Positions 33,201 to 40,473 of a stretch of DNA of 50,364 nucleotides are shown one piece after another (position 1 is the first letter of the stretch; the number at the start of each line of letters is the position of its first letter). The stretch covers positions 1-50,364 of the forward strand of contig NZ_JASLIP010000011.1 of the NCBI RefSeq assembly GCF_030152825.1. Reading direction: 5' to 3'. The notes under the pieces were generated by a model. The model was not told the DNA's origin and did no database searches. It worked only from the letters and a program-made list of their open reading frames with translations. The DNA is from Corynebacterium sp. Lineage in GTDB: Bacteria > Actinomycetota > Actinomycetes > Mycobacteriales > Mycobacteriaceae. A program made the position numbers and the translations under genes.

Positions 33201-33645
33201 CGCCCAGCAAGCCAGCGAATCGGCGAAGCGGACGGTGGCCGAGGCCTTCAGCCAGTCCCCCGTGGCGGTACGCATCGGTGGGTCCAATATCGTGCTCAAC
33301 CCCTCCGAGGTCAGCCGCGCCGCCCGCGAATCGGAAGCCCGGCACCGCTCGGAGCGTGAGTCCGCAAAGCGGCCCGCCGGCTCTGTGAGCCCGATCCCGG
33401 TGGCCAGGCCGGCAGACGCCGCGGAACACGCTACCGAGGCAGAACGCGGCGGCGTCGTTAAGGCAAAGGACGCAGCCCCCGCCCACCGGGAGGAAACCGA
33501 CGCCGAGTTCAAGGCACGCAAACGCCGAGAACGCCGGCTCACCGGCCACGACGCATTCGACCGAGAACTCGACGAACTGCGCAGCAAACGAGGCCAAGTA
33601 AACCCAGCACCCCAGGAAAAGAAGCGGAGAGGAGACGACCAGTGA
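30274..33645 (+). CDS. mrpA: Mrp Na+/H+ antiporter subunit A with fused subunit B domain
   Basis: Largest subunit of the multi-subunit Na+/H+ antiporter, 1123 residues. The first 500 or so residues are NuoL-like, with the TM core containing FIGWELVSLASFFLI and FHFWLPEAMAADTPVSAFLHAA; a DUF4040-like section follows; from about residue 815 to 945 comes an MnhB domain (HNAPGGGFLAALVAA). No separate mrpB exists in the operon, so A and B are fused. A hydrophilic, highly charged tail of about 175 residues (from about 947) extends beyond the membrane part. Start GTG 30274 has only a weak, distant GGGG. Overlaps mrpC by GTGA. Confidence 0.95.
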   Translation: MALLAIPATVAVALVLVPLLVKVLDRNAGWPLAITFVALAGYVLKHARVPMEGGAHRWSATWIEGALPTSAAHPEGGDITFGLTMDALSLFFTLLALLIGAIVFIYSTRYLHPGEKILSFYLLMTAFMLAVLLLVLASDVALLFIGWELVSLASFFLIARSGSSGQAGATRTLILTFVGGLFLIAALGIMVGVTGSTQLADILANPSWGNNAVLTGVTAVLIAMAGFSKAAQIPFHFWLPEAMAADTPVSAFLHAAAVVKAGVYLLLRFSGIFTGTMIWHYTLIIIGMVTALMAALFAMQKTDLKKLTAYSTVSQLGWIVATIGVGTPFAITAAIVHTAAHALFKSSLFMLVGVVDHQAGSRDTRRLGSLWRRMPFTFWSAVIAAGSMAAIPPTLGFVSKEGMLTAFQEAPFSQAGVWVLLAVAGIGALATFMYSARYVFGAFVDGKTDESETREAPVSLWLPAALPGLLSLPAVFFLAWPESWMDNIAVATGVGEAHTHLAMWHGVNAPLVISVIVMVLGVIGIFQRKAIFHWFQHQPLGPLTGAEIIHLVTEWMIRFGRVVATPANSMAANRHVFWILAMFITLGLFSLIGPGRLHGLGELPARMEGADRVTDLIGLLIIGAALIALLATRSRLASVVLVGMVGVGVSFMMLTLGAPDVAQTNLLVELCVTVIMMLVVRHQPRLYLREGENRARFATMIATVVGLVTFFGVWLLQSRHPRPELAEWYLENTQDATGADNVVAAILVEFRGYDTLGELIVLGMAGIVIAAIISSMPRSPKPGYGPGSTSEAFRAPGQTRFPDVHKVPELAPFYSKNLRSTHLNSILPRMTLYPLIPIVVILSLITFWRGHNAPGGGFLAALVAACGLFFWYLAQSRARKLGSDNLGYTLIGIGMLLALCTGLLGFLQGSYLAPLHGTFLGQHLTTSLLFDGGIYFAVFGLIVVVINQLGGRDRPGNQYARANLDRYIPAKMHPASAQQASESAKRTVAEAFSQSPVAVRIGGSNIVLNPSEVSRAARESEARHRSERESAKRPAGSVSPIPVARPADAAEHATEAERGGVVKAKDAAPAHREETDAEFKARKRRERRLTGHDAFDRELDELRSKRGQVNPAPQEKKRRGDDQ

Positions 33646-34148
33646 TCATCGCAGCGATCATCGCAATCCTCGTCGGTGGCGGTGTCTACCTCATCCTCCA
33701 GCGGGGAATGCTCCGCCAGATTCTGGGGCTGTCCCTGATCAGCCACGGCGTGAACCTCATGATCCTCGGCGCGGGTGTGCCGGTGTGGCGCGGCGAACCG
33801 CTGATGAACCGCACCGATGCCGCCGAGGCGGGCGACCCACTACCCCAGGCCTTCGTCCTGACGGCCATCGTGATCTCGATGGCGGCGACAGCCGTCATGC
33901 TCGCGCTGGCTGCCGTCGGCCGGGACGATGACACCTCCTCCGCCGAGGACGCCGAGCGCGCCGCCCGCACCTTCCGTGGGCTGTCCACCCTTTCTCGCCA
34001 CACGGACACCGAGCAGGTGGCCAAGGAGGCCGAGAAGGCGGCTGCTGCGAAGCACACGCCGCAGGCAGACACGCTGGGCGCACCTTACGGTAAGAATGAT
34101 CCCCACGGCGCCGGCAACAGCAAAAATAATGGCAAGGAGGAGCGCTAA
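33642..34148 (+). CDS. mrpC: Mrp Na+/H+ antiporter subunit C
   Basis: NuoK-like subunit, 168 residues. Three membrane helices in the first 90 residues with the conserved ILGLSLISHGVNLMIL segment and PLPQAFVLTAIVISMA. The remaining 75 residues are hydrophilic (Ala/Glu/Lys rich) and absent from short homologs. Start GTG overlaps the mrpA stop; the stop overlaps the mrpD start as TAATG. Confidence 0.95.
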   Translation: MIIAAIIAILVGGGVYLILQRGMLRQILGLSLISHGVNLMILGAGVPVWRGEPLMNRTDAAEAGDPLPQAFVLTAIVISMAATAVMLALAAVGRDDDTSSAEDAERAARTFRGLSTLSRHTDTEQVAKEAEKAAAAKHTPQADTLGAPYGKNDPHGAGNSKNNGKEER

Positions 34149-35914
34149 TGAATTCCCTACTCCTTGCGGCTAATAACCCACACTCCCCGGACGCGTTCGC
34201 CGATGGGGCGGTGCTCGCCCTGTTCATCGTGGTGCCGCTGATCGCAGCAGGCCTGTGTACCTTCCTGCCCTGGGCGAAGGCCCGGAACCTGCTGGCCCTG
34301 CTGGTGCCGGCATTCGGAATCGCCACCTCCGGCTGGCTGCTCGTTCGCTTCGGCGGCGACGAGTCCGTGATCGCCGATAACGTCGGTAACTTCGTGGGCG
34401 GCGTGGCCATCCCGCTGGCCGCGGACACGCTGAGCGCCTTGATGATCTTCACCACCGCCCTGGTGGCGCTGGTGGCCAACTGGTTCGCCCTCGTCGTGGG
34501 CGAGATGCGCGCCCGCTTCTACCCCGCCCTGGCGCTGATGCTGCTGGGAGGCGCGTGGGGCGCGATCCTCACGGCGGACCTGTTCAACCTCTTCGTGTTC
34601 ATCGAGGTCATGCTGATGCCATCCTTCGGGCTGGTGGCGATGACCGGAACCTGGGGCCGCCTGGCCGCGGCCCGCACGTTCATCGTGGTGAACCTGGTGA
34701 CCTCCCTGCTGCTGGTCTCCGGCGTGGTGATGACCTACGCCGTGGTCGGCACGACGAACCTGGCTGCCCTGGCTGGCGCCGCTGGTCCGCGTGGCGAGGC
34801 GGGCTTTGCCGATGGCATCCACGGCACACAGTGGCAGCTGGTGGTCGCCCTCGGCATGGTGCTGTTGGCCCTGTCGGTCAAGGCCGGTGTAAGCCCAACG
34901 CACACCTGGTTGCCGCGGGCCTACCCATTTACTTCCCCGGCCGTGATGGCGCTGTTCTCCGGCCTGCACACTAAGGTCGCGGTCTACGGTCTGCTGCGCA
35001 TCTACATGACCGTCTTCGAGGGTGATGCCCGCTACGCGTGGGCGATCCTCGTCATCATGGTGCTGGGCATGGTCATCGGCGGGTTCGCGGGCCTGTCGGA
35101 GAACACGATCCGTGGGGTGTTGGCCTACCAGATGGTCAACGGCATCCCGTACATGTTGATCCCGCTGGCCTTTCTCTCTGCCCGCCCGACGCTGATGCTG
35201 TCCGCTGGGCTGTTCTACATGCTGCACCACATGGTGATCGCCGCCAGCCTCATCATGGCCGGCGGCGCGATCGAGGAGACCTATGGCCACGGCAGGCTAC
35301 GCCCGCTGCACGGCCTGATGCGTCGCGACCCCTTCGTGGCGGCGGTGTTCGCCGCCGGTGCGCTGGCGATTGTGGGCTTCCCGCCGTTCTCCGGCCTATG
35401 GGGCAAACTGGCTCTGGTCTTCGGCATCGCCGAGGACGGCAGCTGGAAGGCCTGGCTGGCGATCGGCACGATCATCCTGACCTCTATCGGCGCGCTGCTG
35501 AGCATGATTTATGTGTGGCGCGAGATCTTCTGGGGCCGCCCGATGAACCGCAACGAGGCGGACCCGGACCTTCGCATCAAGCCGAAGTACGTGCTCCCCT
35601 CCGCCGCGATGGCCGTTGTCTCCGTGGTGATCTTCTTCGCCGCGGGCCCGATCTTCTCCGTCACCAACCGGGCGGCGGAGGACCTCATCGACACCACCGA
35701 GTACGTCAGCACTGTTTTCGACGCCAACCAGTCCGACGAGCTGGTGGGTGGTCCTGGCCCGATCGGCCAGGTGCTGGACCCGGGCCCGTCAGGACTGGCG
35801 CATGTACCTGGGACCGATGAGCCGCAGGGAGTATCCGAGGTTGCCCACGGCGGCGCGGGCGCTGCCGATAACGCCCTCGCCGGGAACGCCGGTGACCAGG
35901 AAGGAGCACGCTAA
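34148..35914 (+). CDS. mrpD: Mrp Na+/H+ antiporter subunit D
   Basis: NuoM/NuoN-like proton-translocating subunit, 588 residues, about 14 membrane helices. Recognisable by FNLFVFIEVMLMPSFGLVA, KAGVSPTHTWLPRAYPFTSPAVMALFSGLHTKVAVYGLLR and the conserved lysines in these helices. A polar tail of about 65 residues (Gly/Pro/Asp rich) follows the last helix. Overlaps its neighbours as TAATG on both sides, with AAGGAGGAG before the start. Confidence 0.96.
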   Translation: MNSLLLAANNPHSPDAFADGAVLALFIVVPLIAAGLCTFLPWAKARNLLALLVPAFGIATSGWLLVRFGGDESVIADNVGNFVGGVAIPLAADTLSALMIFTTALVALVANWFALVVGEMRARFYPALALMLLGGAWGAILTADLFNLFVFIEVMLMPSFGLVAMTGTWGRLAAARTFIVVNLVTSLLLVSGVVMTYAVVGTTNLAALAGAAGPRGEAGFADGIHGTQWQLVVALGMVLLALSVKAGVSPTHTWLPRAYPFTSPAVMALFSGLHTKVAVYGLLRIYMTVFEGDARYAWAILVIMVLGMVIGGFAGLSENTIRGVLAYQMVNGIPYMLIPLAFLSARPTLMLSAGLFYMLHHMVIAASLIMAGGAIEETYGHGRLRPLHGLMRRDPFVAAVFAAGALAIVGFPPFSGLWGKLALVFGIAEDGSWKAWLAIGTIILTSIGALLSMIYVWREIFWGRPMNRNEADPDLRIKPKYVLPSAAMAVVSVVIFFAAGPIFSVTNRAAEDLIDTTEYVSTVFDANQSDELVGGPGPIGQVLDPGPSGLAHVPGTDEPQGVSEVAHGGAGAADNALAGNAGDQEGAR

Positions 35915-36624
35915 TGAAGCCCTGGAAAGTCCCCTTCCACTGCCTGTTCTACGCGGGCTGGCTGGTCGGTCAGGTGATCAAGGAGTCGATCGTGATGATG
36001 ATCGATACCTTCGGCACCGGTCGCCGCATCGCGCCGGTGGTGATCTACTACCCGCTGCGGGTTCGTAAGGAACGCAATATCGCCGCCCTCGCGGCCTCCA
36101 TCACCATCACCCCGGGCACGCTGGCCCTGGGTGTGACGGGCCCGAAGGAGGTCGATTACGACGCGGAGCGCGGCGAACGTTCCCTCAGCGACGCTTTCGA
36201 GGTCAAGTCCAGCGAGTACGAGGTGCAGCACAGCGATACCGCGCAGCGCTACCTTGCGATCCACGCCATGTACGGCCAGGATCCGCTGGAGCTGATGGAG
36301 GGCTTCGCCGAGATGGAGGAGACGCTGGTGCCTTCGGTGAAGGGCATCAAGCAGGACTTCGACGTCGACTCCCTCGTGGAGCGCGGTCGTCCGGGACCTC
36401 GCGGTTTCCGTGGTTCCCGCGGTGGCCGTGCCTCCGACGAGACGGTCTTCGACGTCGAGAAGGTGGACTCCACCCCGCACGCCGCGGCCTACGTCGCCGC
36501 CGTCCTGGGCGAGGACTCCGAGGACGGCGCGAAGGAGGAGGCTCCGAAGCACGATGACTACGGCTTCCGCGACCCCCTCTACCCGAACAAGTACCGCGAC
36601 CAAAAGAAGAAAAAGGGGAAGTAG
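35914..36624 (+). CDS. mrpE: Mrp Na+/H+ antiporter subunit E, with long C-terminal tail
   Basis: Subunit of 236 residues, longer than the roughly 160 usual for MrpE. The N-terminal 75 residues have the family core (membrane segment, then YYPLRVRKERNIAALAASITITPGTLALGV), but the first helices of typical MrpE are missing or shortened. The rest, from about residue 80, is a soluble acidic region with an Arg/Gly-rich patch (RGRPGPRGFRGSRGGRA, about 157-173) and a Lys-rich end. What the tail does is unknown. Confidence 0.9.
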   Translation: MKPWKVPFHCLFYAGWLVGQVIKESIVMMIDTFGTGRRIAPVVIYYPLRVRKERNIAALAASITITPGTLALGVTGPKEVDYDAERGERSLSDAFEVKSSEYEVQHSDTAQRYLAIHAMYGQDPLELMEGFAEMEETLVPSVKGIKQDFDVDSLVERGRPGPRGFRGSRGGRASDETVFDVEKVDSTPHAAAYVAAVLGEDSEDGAKEEAPKHDDYGFRDPLYPNKYRDQKKKKGK

Positions 36625-36903
36625 ATGGAACCCACAACGCTGCTTTACATCCTGGTCGGCATCGCCGCGGCGATCATCGTCCTTGGTTTGGTGACGGTGC
36701 TGTACCGTGCAGTGACGACCAAGAATGACGGGCGTCGCGCGGTGCTCGCGGATATGCTCTTCGCCTGCATGATCGCGCTGTTCCTGTGTTTGAGCATCTT
36801 TAACCACACGGCGATTACCTACGAGGTCGCGATGTTCGCCGGACTGTTTTCCGCCCTGTCGACTGGTGCCGCGGCCCGCATCATCACCCGAGGGAGGCGC
36901 TAA
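36625..36903 (+). CDS. mrpF: Mrp Na+/H+ antiporter subunit F
   Basis: Small membrane subunit of 92 residues with three helices and the LYRAVTTKNDGRRAVLADML loop typical of MrpF. The ATG follows the mrpE stop directly, with AAAGGGGAAG in the end of mrpE as a ribosome-binding site. Confidence 0.93.
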   Translation: MEPTTLLYILVGIAAAIIVLGLVTVLYRAVTTKNDGRRAVLADMLFACMIALFLCLSIFNHTAITYEVAMFAGLFSALSTGAAARIITRGRR

Positions 36904-36906
36904 ACC

Positions 36907-37338
36907 ATGGCTGTTTCTACCGCTGCTTCCGCTGTTTCCGCGAATGAGCTGCTGCTGGCCGCATCCGAGCAGGTTGAGTACCAGGAGCCGGGCTGGTTCG
37001 CGGTCGTGCTGATCGGCATCCTGGCGATCACCGGATCCGTGTTCGTGCTGGTTTCTGCCCGCGCGATGTTCCTGGCCCCGGATGCGCTGAGCCAGCTGAA
37101 CATGACCGGCCCCGCACTGGGTGTGGGTATTCCGCTGCTGATCTGCGCGAACCTGGTCTTCCACTTCGCCACGGAGGGCTTCGTGCTGGGGTATCTGATC
37201 CGCGCGTGCGTGGCGATCACCGCGTTCCTGGTGATCAGCTCGGTGGGTTCCTTCTTCATGGGGCGCGCGCTGCACGCCACCCACTGGGATCACACGGTGC
37301 CGCTCTCCGGTGGTACGCGCCCGCCGGAGGCTAAGTAG
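36907..37338 (+). CDS. mrpG: Mrp Na+/H+ antiporter subunit G
   Basis: Last gene of the operon, 143 residues. Three membrane helices with the MrpG pattern GSVFVLVSARAMFLAPDALSQLNM and LLICANLVFHF, TAFLVISSVGSFFMGRALHA. The N-terminal 30 residues are extra. Starts 3 bp after mrpF, with GGAGGCG in the end of mrpF. Confidence 0.93.
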   Translation: MAVSTAASAVSANELLLAASEQVEYQEPGWFAVVLIGILAITGSVFVLVSARAMFLAPDALSQLNMTGPALGVGIPLLICANLVFHFATEGFVLGYLIRACVAITAFLVISSVGSFFMGRALHATHWDHTVPLSGGTRPPEAK

Positions 37339-37379
37339 CCCCACCGGCTCCCCTCCCCCGGCGCTAACCAGATAGCGCG

Positions 37380-37415
37380 AAGGCCGCCCAGAGGACCTCC
37401 TCCGGGCGGCCTTTT
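37380..37415 (+). terminator. Intrinsic terminator of the mrp operon
   Basis: Stem AGGCCGCCC (37381-37389)/GGGCGGCCT (37404-37412) followed by TTTA; 43 bp after the mrpG stop. Confidence 0.88.
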
Positions 37416-37439
37416 ACTGTGCGCTAGGTAGTCAGCCGT

Positions 37440-37865
37440 TTAGGCGACCTTGGCGACGACCTCTACGTCGGTGTCGCCGCGCATTGCCTTGGAGTACGGG
37501 CAGAAGGCGTGAGCTGCCTGCACGAGCTCGTCGGCCTGTGCCTGCTCCACGCCAAAGAGGGTGGCCTCGATGCGCGAGGTGATGCGGAATCCTTCGTCGA
37601 CGGAGTTCAGGGTGCACTCCACCAGGACCTCAGGGGCCTTGGAGAGGTCCACATCGTTGTCCTTCATCTGCTTCTGCAGTGCACCGTTGAAGCAGGCCGC
37701 CCAGCCGGCAGCGACGAGCTGCTCCGGGTTGGTGCCCTCGCCGGAGCCGCCGAGCTCCTTCGGCGGGCGGACGTCCACGTCGATCTGCCGGTCCGAGGTA
37801 GCGACGTGGCCGTCTCGGCCGCCGCCGGTGGACAGTGACTTCGCGTTGTACAGCGCCTTGCTCAT
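37440..37865 (-). CDS. ohr: Organic hydroperoxide resistance protein (Ohr, OsmC family)
   Basis: Thiol peroxidase of 141 residues that reduces organic hydroperoxides. The two active-site cysteines are C58 (WAACFNGAL) and C122 (HAFCPYSKA), with spacing typical of Ohr. Start ATG 37865 has GAAGGAG upstream; earlier in-frame codons add unrelated residues. It follows katA by 52 bp on the same strand, so the two peroxide defences may be cotranscribed. Confidence 0.93.
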   Translation of the reverse strand: MSKALYNAKSLSTGGGRDGHVATSDRQIDVDVRPPKELGGSGEGTNPEQLVAAGWAACFNGALQKQMKDNDVDLSKAPEVLVECTLNSVDEGFRITSRIEATLFGVEQAQADELVQAAHAFCPYSKAMRGDTDVEVVAKVA

Positions 37866-37917
37866 CGAAAACTCCTTCGCTGGTTGCTTCAAACCTTGCT
37901 CTGCTGCCCGAGTGTAC

Positions 37918-39534
37918 TTACTTGCTGGCGGTGAAGACTTCCTTCACCCGCGCCGCAAGCTCTTCGTCCACGTGGCCCCAGTAGGTGTAGCACTGCTGTT
38001 CCACCTGCTCGGAAACACCGGCCATCGCACCTGCGATGTTCTTGGCCAAGCGCTCGCGCTGCTCGTCATCCATGACCTCGCGGACGAGCTGACCGGCCTG
38101 CACGAAGTCGTCGTCCTCCGGGTGGCGGTGGTATGCGCCGAAGGTCAGGTCGCCGCCGTAGTTCTCGTCGAACAGTCCCAGCTCATCAGCCAGGCCGGTG
38201 CCGGACTCCGCGCCACGGCCGAAGCCGTACTGGGACTCGCCGGCAGCCACGCCCTTCTGGACCACGCCGGAACCGTCGGAGGTGTCCTGGGTGCCCTCGC
38301 CTCGCTCGAAGCGGTTCGGGGAATACACCGGGGTGTCGCGCGGCGGGAACTCGTAGGCCATCGCGCCGTCCTTGGTGTTGTACCGGTTCAGATCCTGGCG
38401 GATCGGGCGGTTCACCGGCAGCTGGGAGTTATTAGCACCGAGGCGGTAACGCTGAGTGTCCTGATAGGCGAAAACGCGGGCGAGCAGCATCTTGTCCGGG
38501 GAGAAGCCCACGCCCGGCACGATATTCGAGGGCGCGAAGGCGGCCTGCTCGATCTGCGCGAAGTGGTTCTCCGGGTTCTGGTTCAGCGTGAAGTGACCCA
38601 CGTCGATCAGCGGGTAGTCCTTCTGGGACCAGGTCTTGGTCAGATCGAAGGGGTTCCAGCGGTAGTCCTTGGCCTCCTCGAAGGGCATGATTTGCACCTT
38701 GACATCCCAGGTCGGGTAGTCGCCGCGCTCGATGGCGTCGAAGAGGTCCTGACGGTTGTGGTCGAAGTCGCCGGAACCGACGATCTGGTTGGCCTCCTCA
38801 TCGGTAAGGGTCTTCCAGCCCTGGCGGGTCTTGAAGTGATACTTCACCCAGAATCGCTCACCGGCGGCGTTGATCCACTGATAGGTGTGGGAGCCGAAGC
38901 CGTCCATGTGGCGGAAGTTGGCCGGGATGCCGCGGTCGCCCATGAGGTAGGTGACCTGGTGGGCGGACTCCGGGGAACGGGTCCAGAAGTCCCACTGCAT
39001 GTCCGCAGAGCGCAGGCCGTTGTTCAGGCGCTTCTGGGAGCGGATGAAGTCCGGGAACTTCACGCCATCGCGGAGGAAGAACACCGGGGTGTTGTTGCCC
39101 ACGATGTCGTAGTTACCCTCCTGGGTGTAGAACTTCAGGCTGAAGCCACGCACGTCGCGCACGGTATCCGGGAAGCCGAGCTCTCCGGCGACCAGGGAAA
39201 AGCGGGCGAGCATCGGGGTGACGCGACCCTTCTGGAAGAGGTCGGCCTTCGTGTACTGGGAGACATCCTCGGTAATCGTCAGCTCACCGAATGCGCCGGA
39301 CCCCTTGGCGTGGACGTTGCGCTCCGGGATGCGCTCGCGGTTGAAGGACTGGTGCTTCTCCACCAGCGAGACATCGTGCAGCGCGATCGGCCCCTGGTCT
39401 CCGACGGTGGCGGAGTGCTCCTGGGTGGTGATGGGAGCACCGTTGTTTCGGGTGGCATGACCGGTGACGGGGCACACGCCCCGGGATGCGATGTCCTTCG
39501 CGGTCAGGTTGCCGGTGTTCTTCTGGTCAGTCAC
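37918..39534 (-). CDS. katA: Heme catalase
   Basis: Monofunctional catalase of 538 residues, converting H2O2 to water and oxygen. The distal histidine lies in RERIPERNVHAKG, the asparagine in GNYDIVGNNTPVFFLRD, and the proximal heme-ligand tyrosine in RVFAYQDTQRYRLG. Core and C-terminal extension are complete. Start GTG 39534 has AAGGAGG. A perfect 10-bp inverted repeat 90 bp upstream (39626-39651) may be its operator. Divergent from sigC; C. glutamicum has the same katA/sigC pair (recalled). Confidence 0.97.
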   Translation of the reverse strand: MTDQKNTGNLTAKDIASRGVCPVTGHATRNNGAPITTQEHSATVGDQGPIALHDVSLVEKHQSFNRERIPERNVHAKGSGAFGELTITEDVSQYTKADLFQKGRVTPMLARFSLVAGELGFPDTVRDVRGFSLKFYTQEGNYDIVGNNTPVFFLRDGVKFPDFIRSQKRLNNGLRSADMQWDFWTRSPESAHQVTYLMGDRGIPANFRHMDGFGSHTYQWINAAGERFWVKYHFKTRQGWKTLTDEEANQIVGSGDFDHNRQDLFDAIERGDYPTWDVKVQIMPFEEAKDYRWNPFDLTKTWSQKDYPLIDVGHFTLNQNPENHFAQIEQAAFAPSNIVPGVGFSPDKMLLARVFAYQDTQRYRLGANNSQLPVNRPIRQDLNRYNTKDGAMAYEFPPRDTPVYSPNRFERGEGTQDTSDGSGVVQKGVAAGESQYGFGRGAESGTGLADELGLFDENYGGDLTFGAYHRHPEDDDFVQAGQLVREVMDDEQRERLAKNIAGAMAGVSEQVEQQCYTYWGHVDEELAARVKEVFTASK

Positions 39535-39625
39535 GGTGATCCTCCTTAGGGAATGTGGCTTCCATCACCCAGGTTGCCACAGTGGCGACTATGCCGCCAC
39601 AGCGTTTGCCTATCAATCAAGGTCT

Positions 39626-39651
39626 ATTCAATAGGCTAGACCCTATTGAAT
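39626..39651. promoter_or_regulatory. Perfect inverted repeat between katA and sigC
   Basis: ATTCAATAGG-CTAGAC-CCTATTGAAT, 10-bp arms and 6-base spacer. Rich in ATAG/CTAT words like those in OxyR sites, though the spacing does not match the classic E. coli OxyR pattern. Suitable position to control katA, sigC or both. Confidence 0.5.
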
Positions 39652-39746
39652 CGGCGCGCAACCATCGCCCCCGCCTATCAAAGCGCTGGCGGCCGCCACG
39701 CCCGCACCCCGGCACGGAGAAAAGCTTCAAAACCGCAGGCCACTGC

Positions 39747-39752
39747 TAGACT
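39747..39752 (+). promoter_or_regulatory. -10 hexamer TAGACT before sigC
   Basis: TAGACT ends 10 bases before the ATG of sigC (39763); no Shine-Dalgarno sequence in between, so the leader would be at most a few bases. Confidence 0.45.
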
Positions 39753-39762
39753 GGCTTTTAAC

Positions 39763-40425
39763 ATGAGCAACTTCTCTCCCTCCCCCGCTGGGCGCCACGG
39801 CCACACCGCCGAGGTCGACGCGCACGTCACCGACCTCGCGCTGCGTGCTGCCCGGGGAGACAAGGCAGCGCTCAACGAGTTCATCGCCGCCACCCACGAC
39901 GACGTCTGGCGGCTGCTCGCCCACCTGGCCAACCCGGATCAGGCGGATGACCTCACCCAGGAGACCTACCTGCGCGTGCTCTCCGCCCTCCCCCGCTTCG
40001 CCGCCCGCTCCACGGCCCGCACCTGGATCCTTTCCCTGGCCCGGCGTGTGTGGGTGGATAGCATCCGCCACGACATGGCCCGCCCCCGCAAGTCCGCCGC
40101 CGAGTGGGAGGACGCCGCCGGCGACACCCCCGCGGCAGAGACCACGGGCGGCTCCAGCTGGGCGGAGTGGCTGGATACCCAAGACATGCTGAACTCCCTG
40201 GAGACCGACCGCCGGGAGGCGCTGATCCTCACCCAGATGCTGGGCTACACCTACGCCGAGGCCGCGAAGATCGCGAACGTGCGCACCGGCACCATCCGTT
40301 CCCGTGTTGCTCGCGCCCGGGCCGACCTGGTCGACATGCAGCAGGCGCAGCAGCGTCGCCAGGAACGCCAGCAGGCCGAGGCCACCGGGCCCACCCACCT
40401 GGGGCGGCGGCTGCGGCAGGCGTAG
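39763..40425 (+). CDS. sigC: ECF sigma factor SigC
   Basis: ECF-family sigma factor of 220 residues. Region 2 is visible around DDLTQETYLRVLSALPRFAA and the following RTWILSLARRVWVDSIRHD; region 4 HTH around ALILTQMLGYTYAEAAKIANVRTGTIRSRVARAR. No anti-sigma factor gene is adjacent, as for SigC in mycobacteria and corynebacteria. C. glutamicum SigC controls respiratory genes such as cytochrome bd oxidase (recalled). The Gln/Arg-rich tail (about residues 187-210) is extra. Start ATG 39763; a longer frame from TTG 39646 runs through the operator region and is rejected. Confidence 0.93.
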   Translation: MSNFSPSPAGRHGHTAEVDAHVTDLALRAARGDKAALNEFIAATHDDVWRLLAHLANPDQADDLTQETYLRVLSALPRFAARSTARTWILSLARRVWVDSIRHDMARPRKSAAEWEDAAGDTPAAETTGGSSWAEWLDTQDMLNSLETDRREALILTQMLGYTYAEAAKIANVRTGTIRSRVARARADLVDMQQAQQRRQERQQAEATGPTHLGRRLRQA

Positions 40426-40460
40426 CGCCCGAGCCTGACGTCCTAAAAATTTAGCGCGCG

Positions 40461-40466
40461 TACCCT
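40461..40466 (+). promoter_or_regulatory. -10 hexamer TACCCT for leaderless TIGR01777 gene
   Basis: TACCCT, 7 bases (GGGGGTC), ATG 40474. The GGGGG run is too close to the start for a normal ribosome-binding site. Confidence 0.45.
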
Positions 40467-40473
40467 GGGGGTC

